The notes under the pieces were generated by a model. The model did not search any database and was not told the DNA's origin. It worked only from the letters and a program-made list of their open reading frames with translations. Positions 26,975-35,917 of a stretch of 64,000 bases of DNA are shown here, piece by piece. This DNA comes from JACRCT01 sp049841135 (GTDB taxonomy: Bacteria > Myxococcota > Myxococcia > Myxococcales > UBA5297), in assembly GCA_049841135.1 (NCBI GenBank), contig JASGHK010000001.1, positions 434,001-498,000 on the forward strand. Direction: 5' to 3'. Position numbers and translations under genes: made by a program. Every line of letters begins with the position of its first letter. Within the stretch, counting starts at the first letter, position 1.

Positions 26975-26990
26975 GTCGGTCTTCTTCTCT

Positions 26991-27019
26991 TCTCTGCTCT
27001 TCTCTGCTCTTCTCAGCTC
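26991..27019. repeat. Tandem 10-bp repeat, three copies
   Basis: TCTCTGCTCT occurs twice exactly and a third time with one change, spanning the last codons of the acyl-CoA-ligase-like gene and the leader of yacG. On the minus strand it reads AGAGCAGAGA, which may act as a loose ribosome-binding purine tract. It probably varies in copy number by slippage. Confidence 0.8.
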
Positions 27020-28423
27020 GAACGTGCGGACGCCGGCGCCCGGCTCTCGACCCGGAGGAAGCCGTCCCAGGAGAGATCACCCCGCTCCTGGGTGTGCAGC
27101 CAGCCCTCGCCGTCCACGCTCGCCGCTGCCGGTGACGAGGCGCCCTCGCCGGTGCCAGGCAAGCAGACGGTATCGGTGCGCAGCAGGATCTCGCCGTCCT
27201 TGGCGATGCGCACCGCGATGCCCGGCAGCGGACGGCCCTGCAAGCCGAGCTGGCGCGCGACCGGGACGTTGACGGTCACCGGGCCGCCGGCCTCGACGAG
27301 CCCCCACGACTCGCCCAGCGGCAGGTCCAGGGAGGTGAAGAACTCCAGCGTCTTGGGCGCGACCGGGCCCAGCCCGACGAGCAGCGCCTTGGCCGCGTGC
27401 AGTCCGGCCTCGAGCTTGAGGGGCTCGAAGACGAGCGAGCGCGCCACCTTGAACCGGGCCTTGACGGGGCCCGGAACGGGAAGCAAGGCGTCCTCGAGCC
27501 GGTGGGCCTCGAGCGCCGCGTGCTGGCCCCAGGTCAGCACCCGCCGCTGGTTCGCCGAGTACGCCGTGAGGCGCGGCTCGAGCGCCCGGCGCAGCGCCTC
27601 CCAGTCCTCGGGCGTCGCGTGGACGAAGGTCGGCCGCGCCTCGCGGAGCTGCGCCTGGAAGGTGCCCTCCTCGGGCGCGACGCTCAGCTGGGCGCCGCAG
27701 AACGGCACCAGCCGCAGCATCGCGCGCTCGAGGCTCAGCGCTGGCGGCAGGCGGGAGAGCAGCATGTCGCCCTCGCCCACCCCCAGCGCTCGCGAGAGCC
27801 GCCAGGCGTGCGCGACGAGCGCGCGGTGGCTGTGCCGGACGGCATACGGCGCCCCGCTGGCGCCGAACGACAGGCTGACGCAGGCCGGCGAGTCGGGGTC
27901 GAGCGCGTCGACGCGCACCGCCCACTCCGACTCGCGGCGCGGCTCGCCCAACTGCTGGAGCTGGGTGAAGGTCCGCACGCCCGCGGCCTCGGCGGAGGCC
28001 GGGACCCTGCCCTCCAGGCAGATGAGCTCCTTGAGGCTCGGCACCTTCTCGCGCAGCGACAGGGCCCGCTCCCAGCGGGCGCCGTCGGCCACCAGCACCT
28101 CGACCTCGAGCCGGCGCAGCACCTCGGCCACGGCCGCGTCGGGCCAGCGCGGGTAGAGCGGCGCCAGGCAGAGCCCGGCGCCCATCGCGCCCAGCTCCAG
28201 TGGGAGCCAGCTGGGGTGCGGCCCGCACAGCGCGGCGATGGGCCGCTCAGCCTTGAGCCTCGAGGGCGAGCAGCCCGCGGCCCGCGCGGCTGGTGGCGCG
28301 CAGCAGGTCGCCCCACGACGAGGACCGGTAGGCGGAGCCGCCCTGTTTGCGCCAGAGCGCAGGGGCATCGGGCGCCTGCGAGGCGCGTTCGCGCAGGGCG
28401 TGGACGAGAGTTCGCGCGAGCAT
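27013..28423 (-). CDS. Degenerate AMP-binding (acyl-CoA ligase-like) protein, frameshifted
   Basis: 469 residues after removing one base at 28255-28261, where GAGGCTC should read GAGCTC (giving A-L-E-L-K-A-E-R-P). The fold is that of long-chain acyl-CoA synthetases, but the P-loop motif, normally TSGTTGxPKG, reads SFGASGAPYAV. The TGD adenylate motif reads HTQERGD, and the chain stops before the catalytic-lysine subdomain. It is therefore probably catalytically dead or a remnant, unless it has a binding role. ATG at 28423. The context (yacG, hydroxyacid dehydrogenase) gives no hint. Confidence 0.75.
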
Positions 28424-28582
28424 CGGGCCCCTTCTACCACAGGGACGGGGCGCCTCCAGGTACGCCAGCCGAACGAAGTGCGCGAGGGGCTGGCCCAGTG
28501 GTTGACAGCCAAGCGCTGCCAGACATAATTCCGCGCCGTTCTTGAACCTTCTCAACCGCCTGCCGGCGAGGGCTACAGCCGC

Positions 28583-28934
28583 ATGATGATCGATTTGACG
28601 TGCCAGAAGTGCGAGGCGAGCTTCGAGGTCGACGCGTCCGATGTGATCGAAGGCAACGAGCGCATCAAGTGCCCCAACTGCGACGCCAAGGCGCCGCAGG
28701 CCATGATCGACGACCTCGGCAACTCGCTGGGCGAGCTCTGCAAGGCCATCGCGGCCCTGCGCGCCCGCTTCGAAGTCAGCATGGCGGTCGAGACCGACGA
28801 CCTGCCTCCCCCCTACGACGTCGACGAGGAGGAGGAGGACGACGACGAAGAGGACGAGGAGTCGGACGACGACGACGAGGACGAAGACCTCCTCGACGAG
28901 CCCGAAGAAGACGAGGACGAGGGAGATCCGCTAG
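28583..28934 (+). CDS. Zinc-ribbon protein with acidic tail (3' end corrected for a frameshift)
   Basis: About 116 residues. The N-terminus is an MJ0042-like zinc ribbon (C-x2-C near residue 7, C-x2-C near 30), then a helical segment, then about 45 residues almost purely Asp/Glu. As sequenced the frame runs on into the next gene. Removing one base in GGAGATCC (28922-28928) brings a TAG at 28932-28934 into frame just before a strong hairpin. This is a common layout for small myxobacterial proteins; the role is unknown. Confidence 0.65.
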
Positions 28935-28941
28935 CAGCGGC

Positions 28942-28978
28942 CCGGATTCGGGCGATTGACGCTCGCGTCCGAATCCGG
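28942..28978 (+). terminator. Strong hairpin, probable terminator after the zinc-ribbon gene
   Basis: A 10-bp perfect stem (CCGGATTCGG with CCGAATCCGG) encloses a 17-base loop. No long T-run follows, so termination may be weak or the element may act as an mRNA-stabilising structure. Its position supports ending the upstream gene at 28934. Confidence 0.5.
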
Positions 28979-29039
28979 TTCGATCTGCCTGCTTTGGGCG
29001 CCGTTTCTTGCTTCCTCCTAGACCACGAGGACCCCGGCC

Positions 29040-29399
29040 ATGACCGACTCCCCGATGTCCGAATCGCCTGCTCCCGCTCCGGAGTCCACCTCCGGCGACG
29101 TCGTGCGCGAGCAGGACAAGATCATGCTCGTGCTGGCGTACCTGGGCATCTTCTGCCTCTTCCCGCTGCTGACGGTCAAAGACAGCGAGTACGTGAAGTG
29201 GCACGCCAAGCAGGGCCTGGCGCTGGCGATCGTCGAGATTGTCCTGGGATTCGTGAACATCCTCCCCGGCATCGGTCAGTGCATCTACGCGATCCTCTTC
29301 ATCGGATTCCTCGTCGTCTCGGTCATGGGCATCATGAAGGCCTTCGCGCCCATGCGCTGGAAGATCCCGGTCGTCTCCATGATCGCCGAGAAGTTCTAG
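29040..29399 (+). CDS. DUF4870 (Tic20-like) membrane protein
   Basis: 119 residues. A disordered Ser/Pro/Glu N-terminus is followed by three transmembrane helices in the DUF4870 pattern: M-x-x-AYLG-IFCL-P-L, then V-K-W-H-A-K-Q-G-L, the best conserved family motif, then G-x-x-F-I/V-x-x-V-x-x-I-x-x-A. Function unknown in bacteria. ATG at 29040, followed 21 bases after its stop by the PilZ gene. Confidence 0.85.
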   Translation: MTDSPMSESPAPAPESTSGDVVREQDKIMLVLAYLGIFCLFPLLTVKDSEYVKWHAKQGLALAIVEIVLGFVNILPGIGQCIYAILFIGFLVVSVMGIMKAFAPMRWKIPVVSMIAEKF

Positions 29400-29420
29400 C
29401 CGGAAGGCGGGCGGGGACCG

Positions 29421-29786
29421 ATGCAGCTTCGCGAGCTGCCGAACCGGGCTGAACGGGTCCCCGTTCAGCTCACGGTCCACGTCGTCGTCGACGGCGAGAC
29501 CTACTCCGCTGAGCTCGTCAACCTCTCGCTGACTGGGAGCTTTCTCGAAGCCAGCTTCCCGGTCGGCTCGCGCCTGGAGATTCAGGTCGGCCTTCCCGGT
29601 GGCGACCCGCTCACGCTCGCGGGCCAGGTGGTGCGCGAGGGTTGGTGCCCCAAGTTCGTCGACCACCCCAAGGTCGACAACCTGGCTGTCCGCGCGCTGG
29701 GGGTCGGCGTGCGCTTCGACGACCTCGAGGACGAGGACGCGATGCGGCTGCAGGACTACCTGGACTTGATCATGGACCGGTCGTGA
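29421..29786 (+). CDS. PilZ-domain protein
   Basis: 121 residues. The beta-barrel has the N-L-S-L-T-G-S-F-L-E element that corresponds to the D/N-x-S-x-x-G c-di-GMP motif. The preceding arginines (NRAERVPVQL) stand in for the RxxxR switch, with spacing that deviates somewhat. Strands continue to the V-G-V-R-F-D-D end typical of the domain. Probably a c-di-GMP receptor or a non-binding adaptor. It overlaps the start of the Yip1-like gene. Its presence agrees with the c-di-GMP-type riboswitch at 13.6 kb. Confidence 0.8.
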   Translation: MQLRELPNRAERVPVQLTVHVVVDGETYSAELVNLSLTGSFLEASFPVGSRLEIQVGLPGGDPLTLAGQVVREGWCPKFVDHPKVDNLAVRALGVGVRFDDLEDEDAMRLQDYLDLIMDRS

Positions 29787-30543
29787 GCGAGGAGGCGCCG
29801 GCCCCCGTCTGCGCAGCCCACCCTGCTCTTCCCGCGAGCGGCGTCTGCTCGCGCTGCGGCGGCTTCGTCTGTCCCGACTGCCTGAGAACGATGGATGGCG
29901 CGAGCGTCTGCCGGCCATGCGAGGTGGTCCTCCGCTCGGAGAGGTGGGAGCCGCCGTGGGAGTCGCGCCGCGAGGTGGGCGCCAGGACCGCCTGGAACGC
30001 ATGGTACGCGCGACCCTGACCGCGCCCGGAAAGAGCCTCGCTCGACTCTCTCGCAGCAAAGGAACCTGGTGGGACTCCATCTCCTTCGCCCTGTGGTGCT
30101 TCCTCTACCTTCCCGCGGTGGTCGGCGGAGCCGGTGCGCTGGTCCTTCTTCTCCGCGGGCTGCTGACTGCCGACTTGCCTCGGCCCGCGGACATTCTGTT
30201 CGGGACTGGCATGGCGGCGATTCTTGCTCCGCTGGCCGTCAACGCGCGCGTGCTCATGCTCAGTGGAGCCGAGCACCTGGTCCTGAAGATCTTGGGCGGG
30301 GCGCGCGAGCCCTACGACACGTCGTTGCGTGCGCACTGCTTCTGTTCCGGGCCGGCGCTGTTCCTGCCGTTGCCCATCGTCGGTCTGCTGCTGGGCGAGG
30401 CATGGCAGGCAGGGCTGCGGATCGCTACGTACCAGCGCGTGCACCAGACCTCGAAAGCGAAGGCGGCCATTGCGGTGCTCCTTCCCATGGGGCTGGTGCT
30501 CGCTGGCTACACGGCAGTGTTCGTCCTGCCGAGCGTCCTGTAG
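29783..30543 (+). CDS. B-box-type zinc-ribbon plus Yip1-like membrane protein (frameshifted)
   Basis: The GTG at 29783 overlaps the PilZ stop. About 75 residues carry the B-box-like cysteines (C-x-x-H then C-x2-C-x5-C-x2-C and C-x2-C), which are followed in many myxobacterial proteins by a Yip1-type membrane domain. Here that domain (from about 30005, five hydrophobic segments) is in another frame. Restoring one missing base near 30000-30012 gives a 253-residue protein. The alternative is two genes, with the second starting at the ATG at 30001. I prefer one gene. Confidence 0.7.
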
Positions 30544-30578
30544 CCCCAGGGCCGATGCGCGCCAGACCATAGACGCCC

Positions 30579-30601
30579 GAGTCGAAGGCACCCTTCGACT
30601 C
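30579..30601. terminator. Bidirectional hairpin terminator between convergent genes
   Basis: GAGTCGAAGG is perfectly complementary to CCTTCGACTC across a 3-base loop. It lies between the 3' ends of the Yip1-like gene (+) and the zinc-ribbon membrane protein gene (-). There is no T-run on either side. Confidence 0.55.
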
Positions 30602-30639
30602 CAGCAGCGTTGCGTACTGCGCTCAGGCTGAACGGTCTG

Positions 30640-31416
30640 CTACTCCCGCGCCCAATAGAGCCGCATCAGCGCCACGCCGACGAGGATCCCCGAGACGAAC
30701 CCCAGCGTCCGCGTGTGCTTGTAGGCCATCATCGCGGCCGAGAGCACGAGCGCGCCGACGACCAGGCCGGCGGCGACCCTGGGCGGCACCTTGTTCAGGA
30801 ACCAGAACGTGAAGCTGTAGGGGTCGTGCAGCAGCGGGCTCGACCCCATGCCGCCCAGCTGCGCCCGGGTCTGGGCCGCCACCTCGCGGGCCATCGCCTC
30901 GGCCACGGCGCGCTGCTGCGCCGGGTCGAGCACGGTGTTCGCGCCCGAAGCAGCCGCCGGGCTCGCGGGGACGGCCGGCTCCGCCCCTTGCTGCTGGGCC
31001 GCGCGCAGCTCGTCCCAGAGCCGCTGGTTGAAGGCCGCCTGCTCGGGCGTGTTCAGGTTGGCGCCGCAGGCGGAGCAGGTGGTCGCCAGCGCGTGGTTGT
31101 CGCGGTGGCACGCCGCGCAGCGCACGAAGGGCTGATCGCCGGGGCGCAACTCGGCGAGCTCGAGGCCCGAGGGCGCCTCGGACAGGCGGCGCACGTCCTC
31201 CAGGGTCTTGGGCACGGTCGGTCCGGCCGGCGCCGCGGGCGTGAAGCGCTCGGTCGCCACCCCAGAGGGAGTGGCGGCAGCGGGTCCCGGCGAGGCCTCG
31301 GCCTTCTTCTCGAGCGCGCCGAAGCGTCCGGGGTTGGAGGCCGGCTTGCCGGTCGCTTCCTCCTGGCGTCCCCGCTCGATGTTCTTGAAGCGCGAGAACC
31401 GGTCGTCGGCCGCCAT
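30640..31416 (-). CDS. Zinc-ribbon protein with two C-terminal membrane helices
   Basis: 258 residues. Order: a disordered Ala/Pro-rich N-terminal half, a zinc ribbon C-x2-C then C-x2-C (CAACH ... CSAC, about residues 100-117), a helical stretch, then two transmembrane helices near the end. No enzyme motif. It starts 4 bases after the stop of the Ycf46-like ATPase, so the two are probably cotranscribed. No known family recognised. Confidence 0.75.
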   Translation of the reverse strand: MAADDRFSRFKNIERGRQEEATGKPASNPGRFGALEKKAEASPGPAAATPSGVATERFTPAAPAGPTVPKTLEDVRRLSEAPSGLELAELRPGDQPFVRCAACHRDNHALATTCSACGANLNTPEQAAFNQRLWDELRAAQQQGAEPAVPASPAAASGANTVLDPAQQRAVAEAMAREVAAQTRAQLGGMGSSPLLHDPYSFTFWFLNKVPPRVAAGLVVGALVLSAAMMAYKHTRTLGFVSGILVGVALMRLYWARE

Positions 31417-31419
31417 GCC

Positions 31420-32987
31420 CTACTCCTCCGGCTCGGGGCGCGGCTGCGATGCCGGTCGAGTGCGGGTGCGCGCCCAATCGCGCAGCTTGTCGATCTCGTG
31501 GGCCATGGTCGTGGCCAGCGGGAAGGTCTCGGTGATGGCCTTCCCGAGGTGCTTGTGCTCGAGCTGCAATCCCCTCGGCGAACGCGTCGTACAGGCCGCT
31601 GATGACCGCCTGCTCGAGCTCCGCGCCGGAGAACGACTCCGCGAGCTTCGCCAGCTCCATCGTCTGAAACTTCGCCGGGTCGCGCTTTCGCTTCTTGAGG
31701 TGGATGTCGAGGATCTCCTTGCGCTCGGCGGCCGAGGGCAGATCGACGAAGAAGATCTCGTCGAAGCGCCCCTTGCGGATGAGCTTCCGGCGGCAGGTTC
31801 TCGATCTTGTTGGCGGTGGCCACCACGAACACCGGGGCGGTCTTCTCCTGCAGCCAGGTCAGGAAGGTCCCGAAGACGCGCGCGGTGACGCCGCCGTCGG
31901 AGTTGCCCGAGCTGCCGATGCCGCTCATCCCCTTCTCGATCTCGTCGGTCCACAGCACCACCGGCGCCACGCTCTCGGCGACGCGGATGGCCTTGCGCAG
32001 GTTCTCCTCCGACGACCCGATGAGCCCGCTGAAGATGCGCCCCATGTCCAGGCGCAGGAGCGGCAAGTGCCACTGCGAGGCGATGGCCTTGGCGGTCAGG
32101 CTCTTGCCGCAGCCCTGCACGCCCAGCAGCAGCACGCCCTTGGGCTCGGGCAGGCCGAACTTGCGCGCTGGCTCGCCGAAGGCGTTGGCCCGCCGCGAGA
32201 GCCAGGTCTTCAGGTTCTCGAGGCCGCCAATGTCCCGCAGGCTCTCGTCGGTCGGGTAGTACTCCAGCAACCCGTTCTTGCGGATGACCTGGCGCTTCTC
32301 CTCCAGCACCAGCTGCACGTCCGCCGCGTCCAGCCGCCCGTCGGTGGCGATGGCCTTGGCGAAGGCGTTCTCGGCCTCGGAGAGCGTCAGCCCGAGGGCG
32401 GCCTTGATGAGCTGCTCCGCCTGGTCCTTGCGCAGATCGACCGTCGCCGAGTTGCCCTGCCGCACCACCGCCACGATGTCGCGCAGGAGCTGGTACAGGT
32501 CGCGGAAGGTGGGCAGCGGCACGTCGAGGACGGTCACCTCCTTCTCCAGCTCCGGCGGGATGGAGAGCGTCGGCGAGAGGATGATGGCCGTGGTGTAGGT
32601 GCTCTTGAGGTGGTGGGCCAGCTCGCGAAGCGCGCGCACCACGCCCGGGTCGTCCAGGTAGGCGTGGAAGTCCTTGAGGACCACCAGCGACGGCTCGGAG
32701 AGCTTCTCGACCGCGAAGAGCGCCTCGCCCGGGCCCTTGGTGTTCTCCAGCGGCGCCGTCGCGCGCCCGCCGATTTTCCGCAGGCCCTTGGTGATGGACC
32801 AGGAGTACAGGCTCTTGCCGTGCGCCTGGGCCAGCTCGGCGAGGATGGCGTCGAGCCGCTGCTCCTCCCAGGTCACCAGATAGAGCAGCGGGTAGCGCGC
32901 GCGGATGAGGACGTCGAGCTCGCGGACGAACGCCGGCGGGGTCGAGGCTGCGGTGGCTTGGTTGGTCGGAGTCGGGGCGTCGGCCAT
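31420..32987 (-). CDS. Ycf46-type AAA+ ATPase (two frameshifts)
   Basis: 521 residues after removing one base at 31781-31788 and one at 31565-31574. The N-terminal domain shows the Ycf46 pattern (RARYPLLYLVTWEEQR near residue 30). The AAA+ module has Walker A GVQGCGKS, Walker B VLWTDEIEKG, sensor-1 ATANKIENLPPEL and the arginine finger RKGRFDE. The C-terminal lid (ELEQAVISGLYDAF) is intact once corrected. Ycf46 proteins are poorly characterised; a role in inorganic carbon uptake is reported for cyanobacteria. Its cotranscribed partner is a zinc-ribbon membrane protein. Confidence 0.85.
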
Positions 32988-33052
32988 GGCGCTGGGAAGT
33001 ATAGCGCCCCCGCTGCGGCGTCCCGGCCTGTCGCTGAGCATCTTTGGAGGGC

Positions 33053-33889
33053 ATGGACGAGACCTCGCAGACGGTGCAGACGGTGCTGATCACTGGCGCA
33101 GCGCGCGGCATCGGGGCGTGCATCGCCGAGGAGTTCGCCCGCTCCGGGGCGCGGCTGGTGCTCACCGACCGGGACGGCGCGGCGCTCGCGCTGACGGCCG
33201 GCCGGCTGCGCACCTCCGGAGCGGACGTGATCGAAGCCGTCGTCGACGTGACCGACCAGGCGCAGGTCGAGACGCTGGCCGAGCAGGTGCTCTCCCGCTT
33301 CGGTGGGCTGGACGTGCTGGTCAACAACGCCGGGATCGGCTTCTCGGCCGAGCTGGCGCACACCCCGCTCGAGACCTGGAAGCGGCTCTTCGACGTCAAC
33401 TTCTGGGGGCCGCTGTACCACGTCTACGCGTTCCTCCCCTCGATGCGGGCGAAGCGAGCCGGGCACGTGGTGAACGTCTCCTCCGGGCAGGCCTGGTTCC
33501 GGCTGCCGTCGTGGGGCGCGTACGCCGTGGCCAAGCTCGCGCTGGGGGCGTTCTCGGAGCTCCTGCGCTTCGAGCTCGCTCCCGAAGGCATCCGGGTCAG
33601 CACCGTCTACCCCTACCTGGTCTCCACCGGCTTCTACGACCAGGTGGAGCCCGGGACGCTGGCGGGTCGGTTGTCGCTGCGGCTGATGCCCTACTACTCG
33701 GACACGCCGCAGAAGGTGGCGCGGCTGGTCTTCGAGGCCGTGCGCAAGAACAAGCCGGTGGAGCGGGTGAACGTGCTCAACTCGGTCGGATACTATTCGA
33801 GGCTGATCCCCCCGGTCTCCGACGCCCTGGCGCGGGTCGGGACGTGGCTGTTCGCCAGGGGGCCGCAACCCGCGCCGGGGTCGACGTAA
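33053..33889 (+). CDS. Short-chain dehydrogenase/reductase
   Basis: 278 residues from the ATG at 33053; a TTG at 33044 would add three. The cofactor motif is TGAARGIG (residues 15-22), the NNAG motif is present, and the catalytic Ser and Y-x3-K appear in SSGQAW and YAVAK. It is a classical SDR; the acidic residue after beta-2 (TDRDG) suggests NAD. The substrate is unknown. Followed by an uncharacterised 177-residue protein and then a flavin oxidoreductase on the same strand. Confidence 0.88.
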   Translation: MDETSQTVQTVLITGAARGIGACIAEEFARSGARLVLTDRDGAALALTAGRLRTSGADVIEAVVDVTDQAQVETLAEQVLSRFGGLDVLVNNAGIGFSAELAHTPLETWKRLFDVNFWGPLYHVYAFLPSMRAKRAGHVVNVSSGQAWFRLPSWGAYAVAKLALGAFSELLRFELAPEGIRVSTVYPYLVSTGFYDQVEPGTLAGRLSLRLMPYYSDTPQKVARLVFEAVRKNKPVERVNVLNSVGYYSRLIPPVSDALARVGTWLFARGPQPAPGST

Positions 33890-33905
33890 CGCCAAGGGGG
33901 CAGTC

Positions 33906-34439
33906 ATGGGGCGACTGGGAGACAGCCTGCAGTGCCTGCGCGAAGGCGGCGTGGGCTTCCAGATGGACGAGACGATGTCCGGCGAGCACGAGTTCGCGCC
34001 GGGGATGGGGCCCTCGGGCAAGCACAAGCTCGAGTTCCGCGTGACCTGGGGACCGAGGAACGTCGCGCGGTGGCTCGCGCCCGGAAGCTCCGAGTTCCTG
34101 ACCCAGCCGCTCTCGGGCACCATCACCGTCGGCGGGCTCTGCGAAGCCGCGCCCTGCACCGGCCTGCTCGAGCTGCGCTACTTCGACGAGCACCTCATCC
34201 GCTACACCTTCGACTTCGAGGCTGGAGGCAAGAAGCTGCGCTACGTCGGCGAGAAGCGCGACATCCGGCCCTGGAACCTGCACGTCACGCACACCACCTG
34301 CTTCGGGAAGATCACCGAGGTGGAATCGGGCGCGCTGGTGAGCACCTCGGTCACGCACTTCCGCCTGCGGACCTTGCCCGACTTCCTCCTGAGCCTGCGG
34401 CTGACCGCTGGCGATGACGGCCCGACCACCCCGCCGTAG
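33906..34439 (+). CDS. Conserved-looking protein of unknown function next to the SDR
   Basis: 177 residues, soluble, mostly beta-strand, with paired cysteines (LCEAAPC, near 80) and no signal peptide. The start F-Q-M-D-E-T-M-S-G and the V-E-S-G-A-L-V-S-T-S segment recall a small domain found beside or fused to GMC-type cholesterol-oxidase-like and SDR enzymes in myxobacteria and actinobacteria; this is from memory and is uncertain. It lies 16 bases after the SDR. The stop overlaps a 26-bp palindrome. Confidence 0.6.
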   Translation: MGRLGDSLQCLREGGVGFQMDETMSGEHEFAPGMGPSGKHKLEFRVTWGPRNVARWLAPGSSEFLTQPLSGTITVGGLCEAAPCTGLLELRYFDEHLIRYTFDFEAGGKKLRYVGEKRDIRPWNLHVTHTTCFGKITEVESGALVSTSVTHFRLRTLPDFLLSLRLTAGDDGPTTPP

Positions 34440-34463
34440 AAGATTTCGCTAGCGAAATCTTCT
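34438..34463. repeat. Perfect 26-bp palindrome with CTAG centre
   Basis: AGAAGATTTCG-CTAG-CGAAATCTTCT is a perfect inverted repeat overlapping the stop codon of the upstream gene. It is AT-rich against a 70-percent-GC background. It could be a terminator hairpin (no T-run), a protein-binding site or a relic of a mobile element. Confidence 0.7.
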
Positions 34464-34708
34464 CCCCCCAAGCCGCTCCTCTTCGAATCGGGAGTTTCGT
34501 CCAGATTCCCCAGATAGGGCAGAGCTTGGACCCACTTGGTGACAACCGTCACACCGGCGCCCGCATCGATCACATGGGTCGGAGCGGTCCGATGAGTCCC
34601 AGAGGTCCTCTGGCTCCACCTCCCTACCCCATCGGGGTTGTAAGGCCGGCTTCCATCCGTTAGGACTCCACGGCACTTCCCACCAAGACCGACCGTCCCC
34701 GAGGGGCC
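34464..34708. other. Intergenic region of 245 bp, origin unclear
   Basis: All six frames are fairly open, but no start has a ribosome binding site and I recognise no protein. Contains GTGAC-AACC-GTCAC, a short inverted repeat, near 34539-34551. Slightly lower GC than neighbours. It may be decayed mobile DNA or the leader of the flavin oxidoreductase gene. Confidence 0.3.
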
Positions 34709-35917
34709 ATGAAGAGCGAGCACGACGTCGTCGTCATCGGCAGCGGCATCAGCGGCGCCAGCCTTGCCCACGCCTGCGCGCGGGCTGGGCTCTCGGTGCT
34801 CGTGGCGGAGAAGTCGGGGGCGCCCGGCGGCTGCATCCGCTCGCACCGGCTCGACAGCGGCTACTGGTTCGAGCTGGGCGCGCACACTTGCTACAACACC
34901 TACCGCGGCCTCTTGGACCTGCTCGAGACCAAGTCGGGCCTCGACAAGATCGTCCCGCGCGCCAAGGTGCCCTTCCGGCTCTACTCGCGCGGCCAGACCC
35001 GCTCCATCCTCTCCGAGCTCAACGTCCTGTCGCTCTTGGCCCACGCGCCCAAGGTGGCCTTCACCAAGAAGGAAGGCCGCACCGTCCGCGACTACTACGA
35101 GCGGCTGGTCGGCAAGGGCAACTACGAGCGCATCTTCGGGCCCATGTTCGCGGCGGTGCCGTCCCAGAAGGCGGACGAGTTCCCGTCGGACATGCTCTTC
35201 AAGAAGCGCGAGCGCAACAAGGAGCTGCCCCGAAGCTTCACCCTCAACGGCGGCCTGCAGACCGTGGTCGACCTCCTCCTCGAGGATCCCCACATCACCA
35301 CCGCCATGAGCGCCGAGGCGAAGTCGGTCGAGCGCGAAGGTGAAGGCTTCCGGATCCAGTTCGCCGACGGCTCGGAGCGGACCGCGCGCTTCGTCGTCCT
35401 GGCCGCGCCGCCGTCGGTGGGCGCCCAGATCCTGAGGGGCGCCTTCCCTGGGGTCGCGGACGAGCTGGCCAAGATCAAGGTCACGCCGGTGTCGACCACC
35501 GGAGTCGTCGTCTCCAAGGACTCGACCAAGGTCGAGCCGCTGGCCTTCCTCATCCCGCTGGACGACGAGCGCTTCTACTCGGCGGTCAGCCGCGACACCG
35601 TCCCCGACCCGACCTACCGGGCATTCGCCTTCCACTTCAAACCGGGCCACAGCGAAGAGCAGCGGCAGAACCTGGCCGCCGAGGTCCTCAAGGTCGACCG
35701 GCAGGCGCTGCAGCACGTCGTGCACCGCAGCGTGGAGCTGCCCTCCCCGCGGCTGGGGCACAAGGACATCGTCGCCGCGCTCGACAAGGCGCTCGCCGGC
35801 ACGCCGCTCTTCCTCACCGGGAACTACTTCGACGGCCTGTCCATCGAGGACTGCGTCGCGCGCTCGCGCCTGGAGTCGGACCGGTTGCTCAAGGCGGCCG
35901 GGGCGTCCATCGGCTGA
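34709..35917 (+). CDS. FAD-dependent oxidoreductase, protoporphyrinogen-oxidase/amine-oxidase-like
   Basis: 402 residues. An N-terminal dinucleotide fold (VVVIGSGISG, residues 9-18) is followed by GAPGGCIRS, the second FAD contact, and LNGGLQTVVD near 175. The pattern matches the PPOX/HemY and phytoene-desaturase-like flavin superfamily. A C-terminal FAD motif (GNYFDGLSIEDCV) closes the fold. A heme role (HemY) is possible, but no other heme gene is present here, and the SDR upstream would equally fit a lipid or terpenoid substrate. Confidence 0.8.
   Translation: MKSEHDVVVIGSGISGASLAHACARAGLSVLVAEKSGAPGGCIRSHRLDSGYWFELGAHTCYNTYRGLLDLLETKSGLDKIVPRAKVPFRLYSRGQTRSILSELNVLSLLAHAPKVAFTKKEGRTVRDYYERLVGKGNYERIFGPMFAAVPSQKADEFPSDMLFKKRERNKELPRSFTLNGGLQTVVDLLLEDPHITTAMSAEAKSVEREGEGFRIQFADGSERTARFVVLAAPPSVGAQILRGAFPGVADELAKIKVTPVSTTGVVVSKDSTKVEPLAFLIPLDDERFYSAVSRDTVPDPTYRAFAFHFKPGHSEEQRQNLAAEVLKVDRQALQHVVHRSVELPSPRLGHKDIVAALDKALAGTPLFLTGNYFDGLSIEDCVARSRLESDRLLKAAGASIG

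Noticed and set aside
28583..29452. Long open frame fusing the zinc-ribbon protein to about 170 further residues
   Set aside because: The extension is a shadow of the DUF4870 gene in another frame, crosses a strong hairpin, and shows no protein-like pattern after the acidic part.
31420..32987. Programmed ribosomal frameshifts in the AAA+ gene
   Set aside because: Two unrelated single-base insertions without a slippery sequence, and the same kind of indel in many other genes, point to sequencing error.
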